Positions 1-9,100 of a stretch of 12,040 bases of DNA are shown here, piece by piece. Source of the stretch: Acetobacteraceae bacterium (GTDB lineage Bacteria > Pseudomonadota > Alphaproteobacteria > Acetobacterales > Acetobacteraceae); the NCBI GenBank assembly GCA_003164305.1, contig PLSZ01000068.1, positions 1-12,040 on the forward strand, given 5' to 3'. Under the pieces are notes generated by a model. It was not told the origin of the DNA and searched no databases. It saw only the letters and a program-made list of their open reading frames with translations. Position 1 is the stretch's first letter. Each line of letters starts with the position of its first letter. Made by a program: the position numbers and the translations under genes.

Positions 1-100
1 GCGCAGGCTGCAAGGTCAGAACCAGTTGCCGAAGGTCGTCAAAGGCGCCAAATTCCGCGACGGAATCGAGGTCGCGCCGGAAGCCAAATTCGCCGCCTGA
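1..100 (+). CDS. 3' end of an IS transposase (probably IS256/Mutator family), partial
   Basis: An open frame enters from the left edge and ends at TGA 98-100. Its 32 codons include QLPKVVKGAKFRDGIEVAPE. From memory this resembles the C-terminal tail of IS256 (Mutator-type) transposases of alphaproteobacteria (a short LPKV.GV.F.DGIEV pattern before the stop), but no alignment could be run. About 30 bp after the stop the sequence returns to the coding sequence of the neighbouring minus-strand protease gene, which is what an IS end looks like. The catalytic DDE residues lie outside the window. The family call is tentative; that this is the tail of a mobile-element gene is more secure. Confidence 0.6.
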   Translation, partial: RRLQGQNQLPKVVKGAKFRDGIEVAPEAKFAA

Positions 101-132
101 TTCACGCCGTCACCCAAATTTAGGCATAGCTC
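1..132 (+). mobile_element. Right end of an insertion sequence, inserted into the M50/HlyD gene
   Basis: The element includes the transposase tail and about 30 bp after its stop (101 to roughly 127-132), which should hold the terminal inverted repeat. The exact edge is inferred from where the minus-strand protein stops looking like an HlyD adaptor: residues up to about RSQVTEE (codons ending near 130) are family-like, while the following residues are not. The other IS end and the target-site duplication are outside the window, so neither can be checked here. A near-palindrome centred on AAATTT (about 113-123) lies inside the presumed terminal repeat. Confidence 0.6.
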
Positions 133-1722
133 CTCCGTCACCTGGCTGCGCGCCAGAAGAGCGGCATCCATTCCCTTGGCGCCCATCTGCCATTCGAGGA
201 TGCTCAACTCGCTCTTCGCTTCATCGATCTTGGCGTCGAGATCGGGCGAGGCTAGCTGCAATAGCGGCGCGCCCTTCTCCACAGGGGCGCCCTCGGCGAC
301 GTCGACACGCCTGATCCGCGCGCCAAACTCGGGCAGAAAGACATCGATATGCTGCTTGCTCTTCAGGACGGCGGGGGCTTCGATCCCAGATTTCCACGGG
401 ACGAACAGAAGCGCCAAGACGGACGCAACCGCCACAAGGCTCAGGACTGTTCGTCTGTTCCATCGAAGGTCCATGCGCCTTTTCCACCAGACCCAAGCTT
501 CGTTGAAAATCGGCCGAACTATAAAGAAACCGAGCTCGGTCACGAGCATCGCTATGCCAACGATTTTCACAGCGAAATGATAGACGATCAACGCGATTCC
601 GATGAAGAGTGAGAACCGGTAGATCCAGGTGAGGTAGGCAAAAGCGATCATGAAGCGGCGCCGGGCGGCAGGCTGATATTCCGGCGGCGAGTCGCCCAGG
701 CCAAGCAGGCTTTCACGCATAAACCAGCGGGCAAGCGCGAAGGATCGCGTGTGCAGATTGGGCGTCTCGAGCCAATCGGACAGAACGAAATAGCCGTCAT
801 AGCGCATGAACGGACTCAGATTGATCAGCAGCGTCGTAACCCACGTCGAGGTCGCCACCAGAAAGGCGACGCTTCGCGCCGGCCCGATTGGCAGGAACCC
901 CCAGGCGCACGCGGCGATCGCCGCACAGCACAATTCCGCCGTCACCCCGGCCAGACCGATGGCGAGACGCTGGCTCCGCGACGTCAGCTTCCAGGCATCG
1001 TTGACGTCCGAGTAGAGCATCGGCACCATGACCAGCAGCGCGACGCCGATCTGAGGAATACGGCAACCATAACGTTTGGCTGTGAACGCATGTCCAAGTT
1101 CGTGCACCACCTTCAGGCAGACCAGCGTCGCACCGAACCAGACGGCCCCCTGGACTGAAAACAGATCGACAAACGTATTCAGAAAGACGTCCCACTGCCG
1201 TGCGATCAAATAGATCCCGGTCACGCCGATGATGAGAATCGCGATCGCCACGGTTCGGCTATAGAGAAACCGAATGTAGGGATAGGCCGAGGTCAAGAAG
1301 CGATCGGGCCGGATCAGCGGAATGCGGGTGAACAAATAGTTATGCAGGAGCCATTGCGCCCAGGTCTCGCGTTGCCGTTCGGCCTTTTCCACCAGCCTCG
1401 AGGTTGCCTGAGATCCTGACAGACTGAAGAGATCGTAGGCCAACAGAAACTGTATCAGATCCTCCGCATCCTGCGGCTCGATCGTCAGCGTTGTCTCCGC
1501 GTTGACCCGATGGATTAAGGTGTCGACGTCGCCGCTATCCCACCGCGACAGGATCTCAAATTCCTCCCAGCCCAACCGATAGAAACGATTTCGGGTGGGA
1601 TCGCGTAATGTCCAGGTCGGCGCGCCCGCATGCGTCGACGGACCGGAGAAGATCGAAACTTCCTCGCGCAACGGAGGAAGCCCCCAGCGGACTTGGCGGT
1701 CTGGCGCGGCGAATCTGCCCAT
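16..1722 (-). CDS. PqqD-like / M50 site-2 protease / HlyD adaptor fusion, C-terminus truncated by IS
   Basis: Predicted multi-pass inner-membrane protein. Residues about 30-105 resemble a PqqD-like winged-helix domain. Hydrophobic segments lie near 157-178, 190-206, 222-236, 254-275, 283-303, 361-385, 387-405 and 427-442. The zinc-protease motif HELGH is at 207-211 and the second metal-site motif NLSPFMRYDGY at 301-311 (Asp309), so the M50 protease core looks intact. A lipoyl-like HlyD hairpin half starts at about 447 and includes VEKGAPLLQL. From about residue 532 the protein is read from IS DNA: about 36 non-native residues to a TGA at 16-18. The coiled coil, second lipoyl half and beta-barrel expected in full-length fusions of this type are therefore missing. 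ATG 1722 lies 3 nt after the stop of the upstream adaptor gene, suggesting translational coupling. Likely role, by inference, is processing or export of the giant protein encoded upstream. Confidence 0.85.
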   Translation of the reverse strand: MGRFAAPDRQVRWGLPPLREEVSIFSGPSTHAGAPTWTLRDPTRNRFYRLGWEEFEILSRWDSGDVDTLIHRVNAETTLTIEPQDAEDLIQFLLAYDLFSLSGSQATSRLVEKAERQRETWAQWLLHNYLFTRIPLIRPDRFLTSAYPYIRFLYSRTVAIAILIIGVTGIYLIARQWDVFLNTFVDLFSVQGAVWFGATLVCLKVVHELGHAFTAKRYGCRIPQIGVALLVMVPMLYSDVNDAWKLTSRSQRLAIGLAGVTAELCCAAIAACAWGFLPIGPARSVAFLVATSTWVTTLLINLSPFMRYDGYFVLSDWLETPNLHTRSFALARWFMRESLLGLGDSPPEYQPAARRRFMIAFAYLTWIYRFSLFIGIALIVYHFAVKIVGIAMLVTELGFFIVRPIFNEAWVWWKRRMDLRWNRRTVLSLVAVASVLALLFVPWKSGIEAPAVLKSKQHIDVFLPEFGARIRRVDVAEGAPVEKGAPLLQLASPDLDAKIDEAKSELSILEWQMGAKGMDAALLARSQVTEELCLNLGDGVNQAANLASGATSIPSRNLAPLTTFGNWF

Positions 1723-1725
1723 GGC

Positions 1726-3087
1726 TTAAAAGCCAAGCAGCTGGCGGGCGCTGGCTAGCGGACGACGCGCTAGATAGTAGAAGAGGCTTACTTTCTCGCC
1801 GTAGACTTTGGCTGTGCCGCGCAAGCCGATTCGTGGAACCTGCGCCGCCGGATCCAGACGGGCTTTCAATCGGTAGCCGAGAAGATTGGCCGGCGATGGC
1901 GTCGCCTCGTAGCTGGCCAGTCGCAAAGTCGCGCGCAGCGGGCGCTCGGGCGAGGTATTGAGAAAGAACTCGACGTCCGCCCCTGGTTTCAACGTAATGG
2001 CGTCTGCGACCGGTAGCCAGATCTCCAGCTCGACCTGCGACGGATCAGCGATTTCGAGCAAGCGTTCGCCAATCGTCACGGGACGGCCAATCCAGTCGTT
2101 GGGATCATCGAAGACGGCAATCCCGCTGCGGCTCGCCGTAACGTGGATGCGATCGAGCAACGATTTCGCATAGGCGACGTCGGCTCTGCGCTGGTCCATT
2201 TTCCCCGACAGAACCGTCAGCTGCGACCGACTTTTGTCGTCGAACAGGGCAGATTGAGCCGCCTGACGGTATTCGGATACTGAGACCGCAAGCGCCTTGC
2301 TGGCAACCTCAAGCTTGTTTTCGATGGAGCGCGGATCAAGCTCCAGCAGCGGTTGATCGACCGCGACCAGCGCGTTCGGCTGGACGTCGAAGTGATCGAT
2401 GACGCCGTCCAAAGGCGCGCGCACAATTGTCGGGTCAAGCGCCACGACTTCGGACGGGGCCAAGGCGGACAAGGGAAACGGCAACCAGAGAGCCGCGACG
2501 GCGGCAACAAGCGCGGCGAGCTTGACGACGCCACGCCTGCTCCAAGCCCCGGACAGGAGCCGCCGCCGCCCGCCATGGAATGCGGCAAGCGCATGCGCGT
2601 AGCCTCCGGCAAGTTCGGCCACGAGACGCTGGTCAGCTTCGCTCCAGCGGCTGTCGCGAGCCATAAGCATTGCGCCGACGAGGCGATTGGCGCCGCAAGT
2701 CAGTGGCGCCCACAGGCCGTAGGCCGGAAACCAATCCGACCATTCCTCCCCCTGCGCGCCGCCTAGATCCGAAGCCGTCACCGGGAGCGTCGCACTCATG
2801 CCCCGCGTCGCATCAAGCCGGCTGAAAGTCTGATTGAGCCAGGCAGTGAACGGCGCGTCGCGCTCGACGACCGGGCTGCCCGAAACCGCAACGATCTTGC
2901 CGCGACCTTTTCCGTCCCGAAGCCATAGCGCCGCTTGGCGATAGGGCGCGAGCCGATGGCTCTCGTTGACGATGATGAACCCGAGCTCCGCCGGCGTCGC
3001 AGCGTCGCGAGCCCGCTTGCCAAGCTCAACGAGGGTGCTCAGCACGTAAAGCTGTGCCTCCAGAGCGTTCGGCGCGATCTGATTCAT
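1726..3087 (-). CDS. GAF-like / HlyD-family periplasmic adaptor subunit
   Basis: The protein is about 453 aa (454 from the overlapping TTG at 3090). Numbering here is from that TTG. Residues about 10-170 resemble a cytoplasmic GAF-type sensory domain. One hydrophobic segment at 188-210 would anchor it in the inner membrane. The first lipoyl-like half is at about 216-252 (VRAPLDGVIDHFDVQPNALV), a helical stretch rich in charged residues and Ala spans 253-315, the second lipoyl half is at about 315-349, and a beta-barrel region follows to about 430. HlyD-type adaptors bridge an inner-membrane transporter to an outer-membrane channel. TTG and ATG are adjacent in frame (TTGATG); ATG was preferred, and neither has a clear Shine-Dalgarno site. 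It begins 31 bp after the giant gene and ends 3 bp before the M50 gene, so all three are probably one transcript. The GAF part could bind a small ligand, but nothing shows which. Confidence 0.88.
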   Translation of the reverse strand: MNQIAPNALEAQLYVLSTLVELGKRARDAATPAELGFIIVNESHRLAPYRQAALWLRDGKGRGKIVAVSGSPVVERDAPFTAWLNQTFSRLDATRGMSATLPVTASDLGGAQGEEWSDWFPAYGLWAPLTCGANRLVGAMLMARDSRWSEADQRLVAELAGGYAHALAAFHGGRRRLLSGAWSRRGVVKLAALVAAVAALWLPFPLSALAPSEVVALDPTIVRAPLDGVIDHFDVQPNALVAVDQPLLELDPRSIENKLEVASKALAVSVSEYRQAAQSALFDDKSRSQLTVLSGKMDQRRADVAYAKSLLDRIHVTASRSGIAVFDDPNDWIGRPVTIGERLLEIADPSQVELEIWLPVADAITLKPGADVEFFLNTSPERPLRATLRLASYEATPSPANLLGYRLKARLDPAAQVPRIGLRGTAKVYGEKVSLFYYLARRPLASARQLLGF

Positions 3088-3121
3088 CAAAGCCGACTTT
3101 CAGTGAACGGAAGAGACCGCC

Positions 3122-6100
3122 TTATCCCGCCGCGCCTTGACGCAGGCTGGCAAGCAAGCTCGACCGCGCGGCCTCCATTCTTCCCCAGCCATGCAATTTC
3201 AATTGCTCCGACAGGCCGGGACGACCGGCCGTCGGCGCCCTGTCTCCTGTCTGGATGATCCCGCCGCTGTGAGCGGTATCCCGATGCGCTGCGCTGCCGG
3301 AATCGCGCGAGGCGTGAAGCGCCATTTCGGCCAGCGGCCGGGCCGTGTCCGGATCGCCGTGAACCGGGCGATTCCAGCCTTGTGGCGCATTCGAATGGAC
3401 CCGCCGTCCTCCCTGCAAGTCGATCTTGAAGACGATCCTTGAAACATTGCCGTCGGAGTTACGGACAACGAGTTCAATGACGATATTCTGTTCGCTCGTC
3501 TTTGTTCCGTCCGTCCCGTGACCGTCCGGCACATCGCCGGAAAACCGACCGGTCGCGGAATCAAAATGCAGCCACGCGGGCAACGGCGTGCCGTCGGCCT
3601 GCGTTGCCTGCACGGAAGTGACGTTGCCCCCCACTTGCGCTTCGAGCGCCGACAGCGGCGACAGGAAATCAAATTTGCCATCGGCAGCGACGGGAACGTC
3701 GAAGTCGCCGTTGTCCGTGAAAGTCGGCGTGAAACTGGCCTCGACAACAGTCGCGAACGCGGTGTCGCCAAGTGCACTGACCACCCCGACCGGTTCGCTG
3801 GAGATACGGACAGCAGCGGCCGGCGAAGAAGGTTGCGGCGGTGTCGGCAAGGACGAAACCGGGGCGATCGACGGGGGCAAGGCGTCGATCTTGACGCCTG
3901 CCGTCGAGGGTTCGCCAGTGAGCGCCAGAACCGCGTTGTTGGTCGCCGCATCCCGAATGTTGCCGCCGTTCAGGGTTATGGTGGCCGCAGTCGCGATCCC
4001 CGTGAAATCCTGCTCCCCGGTCTGCACGATGTGCTGGAACGTCAGGGTGTTGCCGCCACTGCCGGACAGGTAATCGGCGTAGACCGTGCCGCCGACATCA
4101 AGCGTAATGGCGATCCTCGGCGTTCCGCCCGCAGTATCGACGGTGATCGGCTCGCTGAATGTGACGGTGAAATCAAGCGCCTTGCCGGCGGTATAGGTCC
4201 CGTCGGTCGGGACCGTGACGGCCGTCACCGATGGCGGCGTGTGTTCGACCGCGTAACTCTGGCCGGCGGTAAATCCTCCGGTGATCGCATTTGTCGCGAG
4301 GTCAGCGATCCCCGTGCCGCTGTTGTTCAGATCGAGCCGCAGCGTGCCGTCGCCCGTAACCGAATTGACCGTCACTGTGTAGGTTGAGCCGCTGACCTGC
4401 GTGACCGACGCGACGCTGCCGGCTGCAGTCCCCGTCGTGTGCAGCGTGAAGTCGCTGGCGTCGACGCCCGTCACCGCTTCCGAGAAGGTGACGGTGAACG
4501 TCTCGCTCGACTGATTGTTGAGCGTAGGATTGACAGTCGTGATCGTCGAGACCGTCGGCGGGACGGCGTCGACGAGGACGCCGGTGGTCGAAGCTTCGCC
4601 ATTCAGCGTGGTTGCCGCGGCGTTGTTGTGACTGTCGACAATGGCGCCGCCATTGAGAACGAGCGAGTTGCCCAGCGTGACTCCGTTCTCATCCTCGTTG
4701 CCGTTCGAAACGACGTAGCGGAACGTCAGCGTGCTGGTTCCGCTGCCCGAAATGTACTGCGCATCAACCATGCCGCCGGTGTTCAGCGACACTGTGATGA
4801 ACGGCGTTCCCGACGTCGTGTCGACGGTCACGTTCTTGTTGAAATTGACGGTGAAATCCAAGTCCTGGCCGGCGATATAGGTTGCGTTGGCCGGCACGCC
4901 GACCGACGTCACCGCTGGTTGGATCGCGTCGACATCGACGCCGGCGGTCGACGGCTCGACCGCATTGATCGCCAGCACGGCGTTGTTCGTCGCCGCATCC
5001 TTGATCGTCCCGCCGTTGGCGTCGATCGCCGTCCCCGTCACGATGCCGGTCAGATCCTGCACGCCAGCCGTCGGCGTATAGCGGAACGTCAGTGTGCCGG
5101 TGCCGCCGCCACTGATGTAGTCGGCATAGACCGTTCCGCCCGTATCGAGCGTGATCGCAATCCGCGGCGTGCCGCCCGAGGTGTCGACGGTCACGGCTTC
5201 GCTGAAGGTCACCGTAAAATTCAGCGGCTGCCCGACGCCGTAAGTTCCATCGGACGGCGCTGTCATGGCGGTCGCCGAAGGCGGCGTATGTTCGATCGTG
5301 TAGCTCTGGTCGCCGGCATGGGCCGCGGTCAGCGGGTTGCCAAATTGGTCGGTGATCCCGGTGCCCAATGTATTGAGGTCGAGGCGCATCGTGCCGTCGC
5401 CGGTCACGCCGGTGACGGTGATGGTGTAGACGCTGCCGCTCACCGCCGTCACGGAGGCGATCGTCCCCGCGATCGAGCCCGTCGTATGCAACGAGAAATC
5501 CGTGGTATCGGGTGGATTGAGCGAGACGTCGGTCGAGAATGTCGCGGTGAAGGTCTCGGTCGAGAGATTGTTGGTGCTGGCGGCCACCGTGTCGATCGAG
5601 GTGACCGTTGGCAGGATGGAATCGACGAGCACGCCAGTGGTCGAGCCGACGCTATTCAGCGTCGTCGCGGTATTGTTGCCGATGGCGTCCTTGATCGAGC
5701 CTCCGGCCGTCACAATGCTGTTGCCGACCGTGATGCCATTGGTATCGAGTTCGCCGGACGCCACGACATAGCGGAAAGTCAATGCAGTCGAGCCAGAGCC
5801 CGACAGGTAGGTTGCGTCGACCGTTCCACCGGTATCGAGGGCCACGGTGATATACGGCGTGCCGCCGCTGGTATCGACCGTTACGACTTTGGTGAAATTG
5901 ACCGTGAAATCGAGGTCCTGATTGGCGCCGTAGGTGCCGTTCGCGGGCACGGCGACCGAACTGACCGCCGGCACGATGGCGTCGACGTCGACGCTCGCAA
6001 GCGAGGGCTCTCCGGTCAGGTTCAGTCCGGCGCCGGAAGCGCTGTTCGTCGCCGCGTCCTTGATCGTGCCACCATGTAGATCGATGGCGGTTGCGGACGC

Positions 6101-9100
6101 GATGCCCGTCAGATCCTGATTGCCCGCCGCGACCGTGTATCGGAACGTCAGCGTATTGGTGCCGCTGCCCGAGACATAATCGGCATAGACCGTGCCGCCG
6201 GTATCCAGCGTCAGCGCGATGCGCGGCGTGCCTCCCGATGTGTCGACGGTCACGGCCTCGCTGAAGGTCGTGGCGAAATCGAGGTTCTGCCCGGCGACAT
6301 AGGTCGCGTTGCTGGGAACGGTGACCGACGTAACGGCTGGCGGCGTATGCTCGATCATATAACTCTGGTCGCCGGTGTGGGCCGCTGTCAGCGTGTTGCC
6401 GAAATTATCAGTGATGGTGTCGCCGGCATTGTTGAGATCGAGCCGCAGCGTCCCGTCGCCGGTGACGCTGCCAACAGTGACCGTCCAGGTCGTGCCGCTG
6501 CCAGAAACAGAGCTGATGCTGCCTGACGCGGTGCCGGTGCCGACCAGCGTGAAATCGCTGGCGTCGACGCCATTCACCGGCGCCGAGAACGTCACCGTAT
6601 AGGTCTCGGTGCTGGCGTTGTTGGGGCTGGCGCCAGCAATATCGATAGAACTGACCGTCGGCGGGATGGCGTCGACGAGCACATTGGTCGTCGACGGCAC
6701 GCTGTTCAGCGTCAGAACCGCCGAATTGGTGGCGGCATCCTTGACCGTGCCGCCGTTGAGCACGATGGACGAACCGACCACCACGCCGGTCATGTCGTCA
6801 TTGCCGGTCGCGACCGTATAAGCGAACGTCAGTTGATTGCTGCCCGACCCGCTCACATAGGCGGCGTGAACCGTCCCGCCCGTGTCCAGTGTCAGATCGA
6901 TGTAGGGCGTTCCGCCGCCCGTTGTGACCAGCACGGCCTCACTGAAATTGACAGTGAAATCGAGCACATGTCCGGCGCCGTAAGTGCCATCGGCGGGCAC
7001 GCCAACGGAGGTCACAACGGGCGGGATCGAATCGACGTCGACGCCGCTGGTGTTGCTGACGGAGTTGAGCGTCAGCAAAGCGCTGTTCGTTGCCGCGTCC
7101 TTGATCGTGCCGCCATTGACCGTGATGGCGCTGGCGAGTGCGACGCCGTTAAGATCCTCTTCGCCGCCGACGACCGTATAGCGGAAGGTGAGCGCCGAGG
7201 TGCCGCTGCCGCTGACGTATTGGGCATAGACGGTGCCGCCCGTATCGAGCGTCACGCCGATTTCGGGGGTTCCGGTGACCGTCACTGCCTCGCCAAAGTT
7301 GACGGTGAAGTCGAGGTTCTGGCCGGCGATATAGGTCGAGTTCGACGGCACGCCGACCGAGGTGACGGTCGGCGCCGTGTGCTCGATCGTATAGGTCGGG
7401 CCGCTGGTATAGTTTGCGTTCAGCACGTTGCCAGCGGCGTCGCTGATGTCCAAGGCCGAGTGGTCCACGGTGAGTTGCAGGGTGCCGTCGCCGGTCACGC
7501 CGGTCACGGTCACAGCGTAGGTGGAGCCGGATATCGGGGTAACGCTCAGGCCGGTGTAATTCGCAGTTCCTGTGAGGTTCACGCCAAAATCGCCAGCATT
7601 CACGCCGGACACAGTCTCGTTGAAGGTGACCGTGAACGACTCGCTGTTGGCATTGTTCGGGTTGCTGCCGGTGGCGACGATCGAACTGACGCTCGGAGGC
7701 GTATGCTCGATCGTGTAGACGTCGCCGCTGGTGAAGGCCGCCGTGGCGCCATTGCCGGCGGCGTCGGTGACGCCCGCATCATTGGCTTTAAGATCGAGCC
7801 GCAACGTGCCGTCGCCGGCCACGCTGCCGATCGTCACCGTATAGGTCGTGTTGTCACTCGTGGTGATCGACACGATCCCACCGGTGGTGAGCGCCGTTCC
7901 GCCGGGCGTATTGGTCGTGGTCAAGTTGAAATCAGCCGCGCTGACGCCTGTCACGGCTTCGCTGAACACAACCTGAAACTGCTCGCTGTTGGCGTTGTTC
8001 GTTGAAGATCCGAGCGCCGTGATCGAGGTCACGGTCGGCAGCGTGTGATCGACCGTATAGACTTGGCCGGTGAAGCTGCCGCTCTCCGCGTTGCCCGCCA
8101 GATCGGTGATGCCGGTGCCGGAACTGTTCAGATTGAGCCCAAGCGTCCCGGTGCCAGTCACGCCCGTAACGGTCACCGTGTAGTGGCTGCCATCGATCGG
8201 CGTCACGGTGATGCCCGTGTCGGCGGCGCCGCTCGTGACTGCCGTAAAATCGCCTGCATCGACGCCGGTCACGCTCTCCGAGAATGTTACGGTGAATGTC
8301 TCGGTCGATCCATTGTTCGGCGTAGCGCCCGTGCGACTGATCGAGGAAATCGTCGGTACGGTGTGGTCGATCGTATAGGTCTGACCGGAGGTATAGCCGG
8401 AGGTGATTGCCGTGTTGTTTTGGTCCTGGATTCCGGTGCCCGAGCTGTTCAAATTCAAGCCGAGAGTTCCGTCGCCCAAGACCCCGCCGATCGTCACCGT
8501 ATAAGTGATGTTGTCGCTGGTCGTGACCGAAGAAATCCCGGTATCTGTCACGGTTCCTGTCGCGACAGCCGTAAAATCGGTTGCATCAACGCCGGTGACG
8601 CTCTCGGAAAAGGTAACCGTGTAGATCTCGCTCGAACCGTTGCTCGGTGAGCTGCCGGTCCGATTGATCGACGAGACTACCGGGGCCGGCGGGATGTAGG
8701 TTTCCGAGATCGAGCCGGTTCCGTTGTTTATGGCGCCAAACGTTGTCGGCGTGGCCCCGGCCGAGCCGCCGTTGAACGAGGCTCCGCCGGCGCCGCTACC
8801 GGCATGGTTCGTCGACCCCATGGCGGTATAGGCCACCGCGGTCATCTTGACCGTGCCGCCGGAGGTATTCCAGATGCCACCGACCGCTTGGCCGCCGGCA
8901 CCTGACGCATTGCCTGTACCACCACCACCACCGCCGCCGCCGCCGCCTGCCGCGTAATTGTGCGTGATGGCGGAGGTTCCGACGACGTAGAGCTTGCCGG
9001 TATTGTAGATGCCGCCCGCCGCGTTGCCGCCTGCGCCACCACTGGCATCGAAACCCGTGCCGCCGCCGCCACCACCGATCGTCACGCTGCCCGACGCTGT

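Noticed and set aside
176..1195. Plus- and minus-strand alternative frames within the M50 gene
   Set aside because: They overlap a gene with clear motifs (HELGH, membrane segments), and the alternative translations are Arg-rich and featureless.
3875..8683. CRISPR-like or short tandem DNA array
   Set aside because: The periodicity is protein-domain sized (over 300 bp), in frame, and has no short conserved repeats with spacers.
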